Positions 8,519 through 17,470 of a stretch of DNA of 64,000 nt are shown one piece after another. Source of the DNA: Chloroflexota bacterium (GTDB lineage Bacteria; Chloroflexota; Dehalococcoidia; UBA2985); NCBI GenBank assembly GCA_016210515.1, contig JACQTZ010000026.1, positions 1 to 64,000 on the forward strand. The letters run 5' to 3'. Below the pieces are notes generated by a model, which was not told where the DNA came from, ran no database searches, and saw nothing but the letters and a program-made list of their open reading frames with translations. The translations under genes were made by a program, and so were the position numbers. Position 1 is the first letter of the stretch, and each line of letters starts with the position of its first letter.

Positions 8519-9252
8519 TCTACTGTCCTATCAGGGTGGTTAACAATCTTCAAGCCAGCACCCTCCTGGTGGGGCTCAGGCTCGGCTGCGTTCAGCTCTC
8601 GCAGCTCTACGGTGGCATCCATGACTACTACCTGGTCACGATAGGCGTAGGCCGGCGACAGCTCCAGCCTCCATATCTCCGGGTTGTCTTCAACCAGTCT
8701 TGATGCCCTGAGGAGCATCTCTTCTACCAGCGACGCCTGAGGCGCTTCCAGGTTGCCGTATCCCTGAAGCAGCCGCTGTGCCTTGGGTTCCCGTATCATG
8801 AGACGTGCGTCCTTTTCGTAAAGGGGCACTATGCGGTACGCCACGTCCTCCCACACGTCCACCGCCATCTTGCCAAACCCGAACGCCAGCACCGGCCCAA
8901 ACAGGGGGTCCTGCTCCACGGCCACCATCAACTCCACGCCGGGCCTGGGCGCTCGCTTCACAGAAACACCCTCCACCTCTGTCTCCGCAACCAGCTCGCG
9001 AAAGGCATTGCGCACCTCGGCCTTCGAAACGAGCAAGGGGCTAGCGCCGTTGGCAGAGCGCCGCGTGATAGGTTTGAGGACGACGGGAAACCCCATAGCG
9101 GTTGCGGCGGCGATGGCTTCCCGAGCGGTATGTGCGACCATTGCCTCGACCACAGAAATTCCGGCCTCGCGCAGGAGCATCCTGGCCTCAGAATCGGTCA
9201 TAACCAGCCCGGCCCCGATCTCCCTTTGCTGAATCAGCTCTCGTACGCTCAT
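8515..9252 (-). CDS. ADP-forming acyl-CoA synthetase, beta (ATP-grasp) subunit
   Basis: 245-residue ATP-grasp protein. The segment LTDSEARMLLREAGISV-like opening, FPVVLKP at the nucleotide site, GVELMVAVEQDPLFGPVLAFG and the late ELSPAYAY segment match the beta subunit of NDP-forming acyl-CoA synthetases. The start at 9252 (MSVREL) is chosen over the open frame to 9378 because a gggag site lies just upstream and the extension is not family-like. It is translationally coupled to the alpha subunit (4-bp overlap). First gene of a three-gene operon with alpha subunit and MFS permease. Confidence 0.87.
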   Translation of the reverse strand: MSVRELIQQREIGAGLVMTDSEARMLLREAGISVVEAMVAHTAREAIAAATAMGFPVVLKPITRRSANGASPLLVSKAEVRNAFRELVAETEVEGVSVKRAPRPGVELMVAVEQDPLFGPVLAFGFGKMAVDVWEDVAYRIVPLYEKDARLMIREPKAQRLLQGYGNLEAPQASLVEEMLLRASRLVEDNPEIWRLELSPAYAYRDQVVVMDATVELRELNAAEPEPHQEGAGLKIVNHPDRTVE

Positions 9253-9394
9253 TATCGCTCCCGATCCGACGCTGCATCTAAAACCAGCGGTACTGAATGC
9301 TAAAAACGCATTGATATCACTATTGGAACGGGAAGTCAATATGCCGTATGCGGCTGAAGCTGAGAAACTATGCCGCAAAGCCCCATCCTGCGGA

Positions 9395-9426
9395 TTCCAC
9401 CTCTCATTAGCTATCGAGAGGTGGAA
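9395..9426 (-). terminator. Hairpin terminator after the CoxL-type gene
   Basis: Perfect 11-bp stem (ttccacctctc with gagaggtggaa) and a 10-base loop. It lies 25 bp beyond the stop of the minus-strand CoxL-type gene and ahead of the acyl-CoA synthetase operon. There is no clear U-tract, so it may act as a transcript-end stabiliser. Confidence 0.6.
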
Positions 9427-9451
9427 CCCGTACCGCTGACATGAGCGCCGC

Positions 9452-11761
9452 CTAGCCCTGAGGGTTCACCGCCTCAAGAGCTTTCAGGATACTGCCTGGG
9501 GACATGGGCAATCGGGTCATGCGGACACCCACGGCATGATAAATGGCGTTGGCCACGGCGGCCAGGGGCGGGACAGCAGGCACCTCGCCCACCCCCCGTA
9601 GCCCGAAGGGGTGGCGGGGGTTCGGCACCTCTATAATAACCGTGTCTATCATAGGCAGATCCAGGCTGGTAGGCATACGGTAGTCCAGGAAGCTGGAGTT
9701 GGCCACAGTGCCATTCTCGGTGTAAAAGAACTCCTCATTGAGGGCCCAGCCGATGCCCTGGGCCGTAGCGCCTTGCATCTGCCCCTCGACGAAGCCTGGG
9801 TGGACCGCCCGGCCAGCGTCAAGGAACGTGGTGAAACGCAGGATATCCACCTTGCCTGTTTCAGGGTCCACGGCCACGTCCACGATGTTCCCCGCGAAGA
9901 TGGGGCCTACCCCCGTTGTGGGGGCGTATACGGAGCAGGTTATGGGGCCGCCGGTGTTCCCGAGCTGGCGGGCTAACTCCTTGAAGGTTATTCGATCTGC
10001 TGAGTTCCTGGCGCACATGAAAACGCCGTCCTTGAACTCCACATCCTCTTGCTGTACCTCCCACAGCAGGGCCGCTCGAGCGCTCATCTGCCGCTTGACC
10101 TCCTCTGCGGCCGAGATGGCGGCCAGTCCGGCGTCGAAGGTGATCCGGCTGCCGTGGGAGCCGGCACTGAAGCCAACGGAGTCGGTATCGGCCACGGTGG
10201 ACACCACGTCGTCCATAGAGAGGCCCAGCACCTCCGCGGCTTGCATGGCCACGGTGGTGCGGGTGCCGCTAAGGTCCATAGCGCCGGTGATGAGGCTGAT
10301 GGTGCCGTTGGAGTTGACGTTGATAGTGGCCGATGCCCCCTGGCCGCCCTGGAGTCTGAACGCCACCGCGATACCGCGGCCCCGGTTGGGGCCTTCCAGG
10401 GGGGCACTGTAGTGAGGATGGGCCTTCATGGCCTCCTCTATCTCTTTGCAGCCAATGCGGGGATAAGGCACTCCATTAGGCATCCGGTCCCCCTCTTGGA
10501 CCACGTTGTTCAGCCTGAACTCAAGGGGGTCCATGCCTAGCTTCTCAGCCAACTCGTCTATAACGGTCTCTATGGCAAAGCTTGCCTGCTGCTGGCCTGG
10601 CGCTCGGTAAGCCTGGGCCTTCTGCTTGTTGACAACCACGTCATAGCCATCCACCAGGAGATTGTCTATCTTGTAGGAGCCCAGGCCGGTAGTGGCTCCT
10701 CCGCCCACAGACGAGCCGGGGAAAGCCCCAGCCTCGTAGGCCAGATAGAACTGGGCCGCCGTGATCCGCCCGCTCCTGCCGGCCCCCATCTTGACTCTCA
10801 TGTGAGAGGCAGAGCCGGGGCCTGTGCCCTCAAACACCTCCTTGCGTGTCATGACCATCTTGACTGGGTGGCCGGTCTTTTTGGAGAGAACCGCGGCCAC
10901 CGGCTCCAGGTAGAAGGGGCCTTTCCCCCCGAACCCGCCGCCAACCTCCATGGGGATGACCTTCACACTGGACTCGGGAAGGCCCATGATCTCCGCTGTG
11001 CCGGCTCGGACGGCGAATATCCCCTGGGTGGTGGTCCACACTGTCACACACTCATCCGGCGTCCAGGAGGCCGTGCAAGCGAAAGGTTCGATGTAGCCCT
11101 GGTGGACCGTCTGGGTGAATAGCTCCCGCTCGACGATGACGTCGGCCTCTCTGAATCCCTGTTCCAGGTTGCCGCGTTTGAGCTGAATATGACTGGCAAT
11201 GTTGCTTTTGACGCCGGTGTTACTACCCCTTGAGGAGGAATCGCCCTGGGAATGGGTGGTCATGTCTTCGTATAGGATAGGTGCACCCTCCTTGAGGGCG
11301 TCCTCTATAGAAAGAATAGCGGGCAGCACCTCGTAGTCCACCTCGATAAGCCTGGCGGCCTCTTCTGCGATGTGGGGGCTGACGGCGGCCACGGCTGCCA
11401 CGGCGTGGCCCACGTACATCACTCTCTCGTGGGCCAGAATGACCTCCGCAGTTATCCTGGAGGGGCGCATGGCCTGGGAGAAGTCCAGGGACTGCTCCCG
11501 GACGATGGAGAAGTCCCTGGCTGTGGCCACAGCCTTTACCCCCGGAAGAGCCTCCGCCTTGCTGGTGTCTATGGAGCGAATACGGGCGTGGGCGTGGGGA
11601 CTTCTGAGGAGCTTGCCGTGGAGCATACCAGGCAGATCGATGTCGGCACCAAACCGGGCGACGCCTGTCACCTTGTCTACTCCATCGTGGCGGATGGGCC
11701 TGGTGCCTATGACCTTGTACAGGCCTGGCGTTGCAGTGCCTCTATCGCCGCTTGTCGTCAT
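9452..11761 (-). CDS. Xanthine dehydrogenase/CoxL-family molybdopterin subunit, orphan
   Basis: 769 residues, normal for the large subunit of the xanthine oxidase family, which hydroxylates aldehydes or heteroaromatics at a Mo-cytosine-dinucleotide or MPT centre. Visible are VGGGFGGK (273-280), AYRAPGQ (384-390) and the active-site Glu in GVGEVPAVPP near the C-terminus. The AYRAPG loop is that of aldehyde/xanthine-type enzymes; form I CO dehydrogenases have AYRCSFR, so CO oxidation is unlikely. The usual FAD and [2Fe-2S] subunits are absent on both sides. It is transcribed alone, with a hairpin after it. The substrate is unknown. Confidence 0.9.
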   Translation of the reverse strand: MTTSGDRGTATPGLYKVIGTRPIRHDGVDKVTGVARFGADIDLPGMLHGKLLRSPHAHARIRSIDTSKAEALPGVKAVATARDFSIVREQSLDFSQAMRPSRITAEVILAHERVMYVGHAVAAVAAVSPHIAEEAARLIEVDYEVLPAILSIEDALKEGAPILYEDMTTHSQGDSSSRGSNTGVKSNIASHIQLKRGNLEQGFREADVIVERELFTQTVHQGYIEPFACTASWTPDECVTVWTTTQGIFAVRAGTAEIMGLPESSVKVIPMEVGGGFGGKGPFYLEPVAAVLSKKTGHPVKMVMTRKEVFEGTGPGSASHMRVKMGAGRSGRITAAQFYLAYEAGAFPGSSVGGGATTGLGSYKIDNLLVDGYDVVVNKQKAQAYRAPGQQQASFAIETVIDELAEKLGMDPLEFRLNNVVQEGDRMPNGVPYPRIGCKEIEEAMKAHPHYSAPLEGPNRGRGIAVAFRLQGGQGASATINVNSNGTISLITGAMDLSGTRTTVAMQAAEVLGLSMDDVVSTVADTDSVGFSAGSHGSRITFDAGLAAISAAEEVKRQMSARAALLWEVQQEDVEFKDGVFMCARNSADRITFKELARQLGNTGGPITCSVYAPTTGVGPIFAGNIVDVAVDPETGKVDILRFTTFLDAGRAVHPGFVEGQMQGATAQGIGWALNEEFFYTENGTVANSSFLDYRMPTSLDLPMIDTVIIEVPNPRHPFGLRGVGEVPAVPPLAAVANAIYHAVGVRMTRLPMSPGSILKALEAVNPQG

Positions 11762-12496
11762 GGGAGTTCCTCCTTCATTCTTTCACCCTGCTTTACACCC
11801 TCAATGCTGTCCTATCTAGTGCTCAGTCCCATTAATAACGATGCAATTCCCCTGTCACCCTGAGCGAAGCGAAGGGTCTAGATTCTTCGGTCGCTGCGCT
11901 CCCTCAGAATGACACAGTATTTTCGGGACTAAACACTAATAGAGGTTACTAGATTAGTACATTGTCCATCGTCAGCATACTCATTCCACTTTTTAATATC
12001 AACCCTCGGAGAAGAAGACCGCTCCCAGCGCTCCAGTGAACTTGCCATCGGGCCAGGTAGGGATTAGTGACACAAAAACGACGATTCCAGGGAGGGGAGA
12101 CGAAGCATCACTAGTCTGCCGGACGAGTACAAACCAGACCATTGACAAACAGGGAGAGTTAGGTGTAGATAAAAGGCATGCATTTAAGGTTATGAGCTAC
12201 CAAGACAAAAGGGATGACGTGTGATATTGCGAGTATCGGTACATGCATGGCAGTAGGCTACGGTTTTCGCCTCTACCATGGTGGTGGTTGCCCTGGCGTG
12301 TGGAGGGGAGGAGGTTGCGACAACCACCAGCCCGCACACAGCCGCCAGTCGGCCTGCTACGTAGTGGGTTACCAAGGCAAGGGACAGGCATCTTCTCAAC
12401 AACGCCTCACAGAGTGTATCTGGCTGGCAAAGTGAGCGTTTCTACCAGCCTGCTGCCATTGCTCGCAAAACAGAGATATGAGAATGGAGGGAAAGT
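11762..12496. other. 735-bp gap with a short palindromic repeat
   Basis: No supportable gene. Bases 11850-11925 carry a small copy of the dispersed family (caccctgagcgaagcgaagg, ctagattcttcggtcgctgcgctc, then cagaatgacac), a degenerate inverted repeat related to 701-950. The rest includes the divergent upstream regions of the CoxL-type and DUF35 genes. Short open frames in 12190-12435 have no clear ribosome-binding site or protein-like composition. Confidence 0.55.
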
Positions 12497-12934
12497 ATGC
12501 CAAAGATGGTTCCGGTACCCGATGAGTTGAGCAAGCCTTTCTGGGACGCTGTGAATGAAAAGAAGCTGGTGGTGCAGCACTGCACCGCCTGCAACACGTT
12601 GCAGTACCCACCCAAGCCTGCCTGCCAAGATTGTGGCTCCAAGAACCTGGACTGGAAAGAGACCAGCGGTCGGGGCCACATTGCAACGTACATGATATCA
12701 GCAGACACCAGGCTCCAGCGGCGCGTACCCGATCAGCCCTTCAACATCGCCCTGGTAACCCTGGACGATGACCCTCGTATCAACTTCTACTCCAACCTCC
12801 CAGGTGTTCCAGTGAGGCAGGTCCCCATAGGAGCGCCGGTGGAGGTGATGTTCGAGGAGGTCGCACCTGGCCAGCTCATCCACGAGTGGCGGGTGATAGG
12901 TCCTGGACCAGCCGCGCGTCGCGGTGGGCGCTAG
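12497..12934 (+). CDS. DUF35 zinc-ribbon/OB-fold acyl-CoA-associated protein
   Basis: 145 residues: an N-terminal helix (PFWDAVNEKKLVVQHC), a rubredoxin-like zinc ribbon with two Cys pairs (CTAC and CQDC), then an OB-fold with ALVTLDDDP. DUF35 proteins pair with thiolase-fold enzymes and are thought to act as CoA-ester-binding or scaffold partners. The next gene, 50 bp downstream, encodes such a thiolase-fold protein, so the two almost surely form one complex. A gaggg site precedes the ATG. Confidence 0.88.
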   Translation: MPKMVPVPDELSKPFWDAVNEKKLVVQHCTACNTLQYPPKPACQDCGSKNLDWKETSGRGHIATYMISADTRLQRRVPDQPFNIALVTLDDDPRINFYSNLPGVPVRQVPIGAPVEVMFEEVAPGQLIHEWRVIGPGPAARRGGR

Positions 12935-12984
12935 CCCAGCCTGTCCTTGCAGGTATGACGAATATATACAGGAAGGGGTGAACC

Positions 12985-14334
12985 ATGACAACTCAGTTTA
13001 CCGGGCACTACACCGGATGGAGAAGAGATAGAGAAGGGCTGGGGCTCTGGCCGCACCGGGGCAAGGTCGCCATCACCGGGTGGGGGCAGTCCTCCGTGGA
13101 CCGGCGCTGGGACGGGGTAACCATGAGCAAAATCCTGGGCGCCTACGCCATCATCGCAGTCAGGCGGGCATTGGAGGATGCCGGGGTAAAACCGGAGGAG
13201 GTCGATGGACTCCTCTGCTGCCCGGATAACATGGCGGGATTCAATGTGGCAGGGCCTGCGGGTCAGTGGGGGCCGTACCGGCCCTACTTTCCGCCGCCCT
13301 ACGACTCCGAGGACGGCATAAGCATTGTGACCAACAAATGGCTGCTTGGCCAGATGCCGGAGTTGAAGAATGTCAGGTTTGCCCCGGACAACGCGCCTGC
13401 CATCGGGGAAGGGATGGGCTTTGCCGCCCAGGCATGTGCCGAGGGCAGGTGCCAGATCGGGGTGTACGTCTACACCGCGAACAACCTGGAAGGCCGGTAT
13501 CGCCGCGGCGGGGAGAATGCAGAGGAGTTCGCCAGAGGCGCAAGGCAGTGGAACACCCCCTGGGGAGCCGCCGGCGGACAGGACGCCCTTCCCCTCCAGG
13601 GCTACTGCACCAAGTACGGCGTGGAGTGGGATGAAATGATGGCTCCAGCCATCCTCAACCTCCACCGAAACGGCCTGATAAAGCAGCCGGCCGACTATGA
13701 AGGGTGGAGCTACTACTACCAGAACGGGGCCTCAGGACTCACCAAAGAGGACTACATCAACTCCCGGCCCACCTTCTGGCCCATCAAGATATGGGACTGC
13801 GACCGGCCAGTGAACTCGGTGGGGGCATTCGTCTTCACCACCGCCGAGCGCGCTCGGGACATGCGGCAGAAGCCGGTCTACGTGATGAACCACACGGCGG
13901 GAAATACTGGAAGACCACGGAGCAGCCAGATAACCTGTGACGAGCAGGAGGAGGCGAACGCCATGGCGGCCCGCATGGGATACGAGGGCGCTGGCTGGAC
14001 TGCCAGAGACGTGGACATCTTCAACCCCTACGACGGCTACTCCTGGTTTATGCCGTTCTTCCTGGAGGCCTTCGGCTGGCATGGGGTGAAGAAGGGCGAG
14101 GCCAACGATTTCTTCCACGGCGACATCAGCGTAGAGGGGCCTCACCCCTTCTACTCCGGCGGCGGGAACCTGGGCAACGGCCGCACTCGGACATCAATGT
14201 ACATCGATAGCATTCAGCAGCTTCGCGGACAGGCAGGCATGCGGCAGGTCAACGTCAGGGCCGAGACGGCCGTCTGCGCTTTCGCACCGTTCACCAGTTC
14301 GGCCTACCTCTACCTTTCCAACACTCTTCCCTAG
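12985..14334 (+). CDS. Thiolase-fold (SCP-x/lipid-transfer-like) protein
   Basis: 449 residues of the thiolase superfamily: an N-terminal VAITGWGQS segment, ALEDAGVKPEEVDGLLCC where SCP-x thiolases have their first half-domain, and a C-terminal QLRGQAGMRQV segment. Where thiolases carry the G-H-P active-site loop, this protein reads GGGNLGNGRTRT, so the usual catalytic His is not seen. It may therefore work as an aldolase-like or acyl-binding enzyme together with the DUF35 partner. The start ATG at 12985 has ggaagggg upstream. A strong hairpin follows the stop codon. Confidence 0.8.
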   Translation: MTTQFTGHYTGWRRDREGLGLWPHRGKVAITGWGQSSVDRRWDGVTMSKILGAYAIIAVRRALEDAGVKPEEVDGLLCCPDNMAGFNVAGPAGQWGPYRPYFPPPYDSEDGISIVTNKWLLGQMPELKNVRFAPDNAPAIGEGMGFAAQACAEGRCQIGVYVYTANNLEGRYRRGGENAEEFARGARQWNTPWGAAGGQDALPLQGYCTKYGVEWDEMMAPAILNLHRNGLIKQPADYEGWSYYYQNGASGLTKEDYINSRPTFWPIKIWDCDRPVNSVGAFVFTTAERARDMRQKPVYVMNHTAGNTGRPRSSQITCDEQEEANAMAARMGYEGAGWTARDVDIFNPYDGYSWFMPFFLEAFGWHGVKKGEANDFFHGDISVEGPHPFYSGGGNLGNGRTRTSMYIDSIQQLRGQAGMRQVNVRAETAVCAFAPFTSSAYLYLSNTLP

Positions 14335-14353
14335 CCTTACGAATCAACCAAGT

Positions 14354-14390
14354 CCAGTGGGCCATCTCATCCTTGGAGATGGCCCACTGG
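14354..14390 (+). terminator. Hairpin terminator after the thiolase-fold gene
   Basis: Perfect 15-bp stem (ccagtgggccatctc paired with gagatggcccactgg) and a 7-base loop, beginning 20 bp after the stop codon. No U-tract follows. It closes the DUF35/thiolase transcript. Confidence 0.7.
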
Positions 14391-14480
14391 CAGCGTGCTA
14401 GCTCACCCCATGGGTTGTGCCTGGACGGTCTTCGGCAAGTATCCCAGCTAGTGTCCTCTCTCAGAAGTTCGTTGAATTAG

Positions 14481-14760
14481 ACTTACAGAGCCTTGAACGG
14501 TGAGCTAAACATATGCCCTGTCATTCTGAGGAGTCCCGACCTGTCGGGACGACGAAGAATCTAGGACCTACGCCTAAGACCTACGCCTTTAGCAGTGATG
14601 GGACGCCTTAGATTCCTCACTTAGTTTACCCTGAGCAGAGCCGAAGGGTTCGGAATGACATCCACCAGTCCAGGCCGACCACTGGAAACATTTAGACCGC
14701 TATGCAAGGTTCTGTAGATTCTTCATCCCGATTACATCGGGATTCAGAATGACAGAAGTA
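14481..14760. repeat. Dispersed palindromic repeat, copy 2 (core in orientation B)
   Basis: Flanks at 14481-14533 and about 14622-14703 match the first copy (701-753, 871-950) in the same orientation. The core at 14550-14620 is the reverse complement of the core there and carries two 13-bp units instead of three. A small extra palindrome (cccgacctgtcggga) sits at the left core border, and a further short copy (tagattcttcatcccgatta to cagaatgacag) follows at 14715-14756. It fills most of the gap between the thiolase-fold gene and the convergent CoA-transferase. Confidence 0.85.
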
Positions 14761-14843
14761 TCCTCCGCTCGTGCCGAGCTTAGGCAACCACGAGCGTGGC
14801 CGCGTCTTTAATAAGTTCTAGGGAGCTCCGAAGAGCGATGGGG

Positions 14844-16097
14844 CTAGATGACCCCTGCCTCGCGCAGCATCGCGAGCGTGGGTCGGTCGAGTCCAAGCTC
14901 TCCATAAATTTCTTCGTTGTGCTCGCCGATGAGCGGAGCACGGCGGGAGATACGCCAGGGGGACTTGGGGAAAATGGCCGATCCACCCGGATAGGTGAAA
15001 CTCTTGTCCAACTCGGGGTGCTCTACCTCCACAAAGAGTCCTCGGTCGTGCCAGTGGAGGTCTGACAGGGTGTCCTCAGGAGCGCGCACCGCCCCTATCA
15101 GGAAGCCGCGTTCCTGGCCTTCGTGGTAGGCCTCCTCCTGGGTGATGTTGGCGAAGAAGTGCTCAACCACCTCGTTAATGTGGGCCTGGTGCTCCTGAAG
15201 CGCTCCAGGCTCCAGGTACTTGGGGTCGTGGAGGTCATGGGCTACACCGTGGCTGTCCATCCAGTCGACCCACACTTTCAAGCTGTTCGGCGTCAGGCGC
15301 CCAGCACCAAAGTTGACGTAGCGTCCGTCCCTGGTCGAGAGCTGAGTGCGAGGGCTGGGGCCAACCGAGTGATGGCGGCCGGTGTTGCGGCGGACGACCT
15401 GCTTTGTGAACATGTAGATGGGCATTGCTCCTTCTGTGGTAAGGGCGCAGGAACTGTGGACGGAGGCATCGATGTACTGGCCCTCGCCAGTCATATCGCG
15501 CATGCACACCGCGGCCATAATGGCAATGTAGGCATAGTGGCTGCCCATGTGCCAGGCGTTGCCACCCCCCGCCGCAATGGGCGGCGGATCGGGCACGTCC
15601 TCCTCGTTGTAGCCCGTGGAGCCCATCTGCCCGCCGGCAGCCATGTGGACCAGGTCTGAGCTGCGATAGTACCGCCAGGGTCCCGTCTGGCCGAAGGGCG
15701 TGAGGGAGCACATGATAAGCCGCCGATTGAGCTCTTGAAGCTCCTGGTAGCCGAGACCCAGGGACGGCAAGTAGCCTGGACGGAAGGTCTCCAGCAGCAC
15801 ATCGGCCGTCGTCACCAGCCTCCGGAGCAGCTCCCGCCCATCCTCCGCCTCCAGGTTGAGAGTGACGCCCCGCTTGCTGGTATTGTAGTGCCAGAAGTGC
15901 AGGCTCCGTTCTGGGTGAGGCACGTCCTGGTAGAAGGGCCCGATATGCCGCTCCGCCGCCCCGCCGAGTGGCTCGATTTTGATGACATCGGCTCCCAAGT
16001 CGGCCATCAGCTTGCCGCACCACTCGCCACTCACATCGGAAAGTTCCAAGACCCGCAGGTTCCCAAGAGGGCCAGGGGAAAACCGTACATTCTCCAT
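14844..16097 (-). CDS. Family III CoA-transferase (CaiB/BaiF type), catalytic Asp missing
   Basis: 417 residues with the family III fold: LRVLELSDVSG, ADLGADVIKIEP, VLLETFRPG and MTGEGQYIDAS. These enzymes move CoA between acids through an acyl-Asp intermediate. When aligned without gaps to oxalate/formyl-CoA transferase (GDSNSGMH), the Asp falls on Trp182 in NAWHMGSHYA. This chain is therefore probably the non-catalytic partner of the neighbouring CoA-transferase, which keeps the Asp and ends 14 bp upstream. Second gene of the pair. Substrate unknown. Confidence 0.88.
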   Translation of the reverse strand: MENVRFSPGPLGNLRVLELSDVSGEWCGKLMADLGADVIKIEPLGGAAERHIGPFYQDVPHPERSLHFWHYNTSKRGVTLNLEAEDGRELLRRLVTTADVLLETFRPGYLPSLGLGYQELQELNRRLIMCSLTPFGQTGPWRYYRSSDLVHMAAGGQMGSTGYNEEDVPDPPPIAAGGGNAWHMGSHYAYIAIMAAVCMRDMTGEGQYIDASVHSSCALTTEGAMPIYMFTKQVVRRNTGRHHSVGPSPRTQLSTRDGRYVNFGAGRLTPNSLKVWVDWMDSHGVAHDLHDPKYLEPGALQEHQAHINEVVEHFFANITQEEAYHEGQERGFLIGAVRAPEDTLSDLHWHDRGLFVEVEHPELDKSFTYPGGSAIFPKSPWRISRRAPLIGEHNEEIYGELGLDRPTLAMLREAGVI

Positions 16098-16111
16098 CGT
16101 GGTTCATCCTC

Positions 16112-17470
16112 CTATACGGTCTTGGCTTCCAGGGCTTCCAGCAAGTAAGGCTCCAGTGGGATGCTCTTGGGCCAGAAGGTGCCGTCTTCGTATCCGTCCC
16201 GTATTTCCTGCTCGGAGATGCCCAACATGCCGCCGAGAATCTCAAGGTTGTGCTCTCCACACAGCGGACCGGGCCGCTCAACGCTGGTGGGCGACGTGGA
16301 AAAGGTGAAGGGCGTGTTTTGGGTCAAGTGGGTCCCCAATACGGCATGATGTACGGGCGTGTACATGCCCTGCGCTCGGAGCTGCGGGTCATGCTCAACC
16401 CTGTCCTCGTTGCTCTGCACTGGGGCCGCACGAACCCCCGCGACCTGGCAGCGGTCGGCCATCTCGTACTTCTCCAGGGTCAGGGTCCAGGCCTCAATGC
16501 CTCGGTCTAGCTCCTCCTGGTGCTGGATGCGCCCAGCCACGGTGGAGAACCGGTCCTCGTTGGCCCAGGCCGGAGACCCCATCAGCCCCACCAGAGATAG
16601 CCACTCCTGGTCGGAGAAGCAGGCAATAACGCACCAGTCGTTGTAACCGCCGCCCCTGGTGCGGTACGAGTTATGAGGAGCAGTGGTGGGGCCGCGGTAG
16701 TTGTTCACCAGCGGCCCGCCTGGCCACACGGTGCGATTGCCAGGCGGGAAGAACTCACGGCGAGTATTGCGCCCGTTCACGGTCTTGTCCAGGATGGACG
16801 GGCCAGTAAGGGTGATGCCTGCGGCCACCTGGGACATATCCACCCATTGACCCTCGCCCGTCGAATTGCGGTGGTGAAGGGCCGTCAGGACGCACATTAC
16901 CGCGTACATCCCGCCGGTGTTGTCCATGTACGACCATCCCCAGCCGGCTGGAGGCGCCCCAGGGAGACCCGAAGTGAAGGTCAGGCCGCTGAGCGCCTGG
17001 ACGATGGGTCCCATAGTGTTGTAGTGCTTGTTGCGACCCGTCTGACCAAGACCCGCCATAGAGACGTAGATGATATCGGGCTTTATCCTGGTCATCTCCT
17101 CGTAGCTCAGTCCCCAACTCTCGAGCACACCGGTACTGAAGTTCTCGAGGACGACGTCCGACATGGCAAGAAGGCGCTTGATGAGGGCTAGGCCTTTGGC
17201 CGTTCGGGCATTGATGGTTACGCTTCGCTTCATGGGGTTGGTATCGCTGAAGTCGCCCCCGCTATTGATGCCTGGCTTGACTCCAGGAGGCGTGGTGCGC
17301 TCCGTGCTCGAGACATTGCGGCCGGTGTACATGCCCAGAGCCGGCTCGGGCCATTCCACCTTGAGCACGTCAGCACCCAGAATGGCGAGCCATCGCGTTG
17401 CCCACGGGCCAGACCTCACCCACGTGAAGTCGAGAATGCGAGTACCTTCCATGGGTCGCCGTCCTGCCAT
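16112..17470 (-). CDS. Family III CoA-transferase (CaiB/BaiF type), catalytic Asp present
   Basis: 452 residues: TRILDFTWVRSGPWATR, LGADVLKVEW, VVLENFSTG and STGEGQWVDMS are all family III features. Asp183 in SYMDNTGGMYA aligns with the catalytic Asp of oxalate/formyl-CoA transferase. First gene of a tandem pair with a paralogue lacking this residue. Heteromeric family III enzymes of two related chains are known (for example the benzylsuccinate CoA-transferase BbsEF), so a heterodimer is inferred. The start at 17470 (MAGRRPMEG) follows a gaaggagacac site. Confidence 0.9.
   Translation of the reverse strand: MAGRRPMEGTRILDFTWVRSGPWATRWLAILGADVLKVEWPEPALGMYTGRNVSSTERTTPPGVKPGINSGGDFSDTNPMKRSVTINARTAKGLALIKRLLAMSDVVLENFSTGVLESWGLSYEEMTRIKPDIIYVSMAGLGQTGRNKHYNTMGPIVQALSGLTFTSGLPGAPPAGWGWSYMDNTGGMYAVMCVLTALHHRNSTGEGQWVDMSQVAAGITLTGPSILDKTVNGRNTRREFFPPGNRTVWPGGPLVNNYRGPTTAPHNSYRTRGGGYNDWCVIACFSDQEWLSLVGLMGSPAWANEDRFSTVAGRIQHQEELDRGIEAWTLTLEKYEMADRCQVAGVRAAPVQSNEDRVEHDPQLRAQGMYTPVHHAVLGTHLTQNTPFTFSTSPTSVERPGPLCGEHNLEILGGMLGISEQEIRDGYEDGTFWPKSIPLEPYLLEALEAKTV

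Noticed and set aside
9452..11761. Carbon-monoxide dehydrogenase (form I CoxL)
   Set aside because: The active-site loop is AYRAPG, not AYRCSFR.
12190..12435. Small ORFs in the gap before the DUF35 gene
   Set aside because: Overlapping frames on both strands with no start site or protein-like composition.
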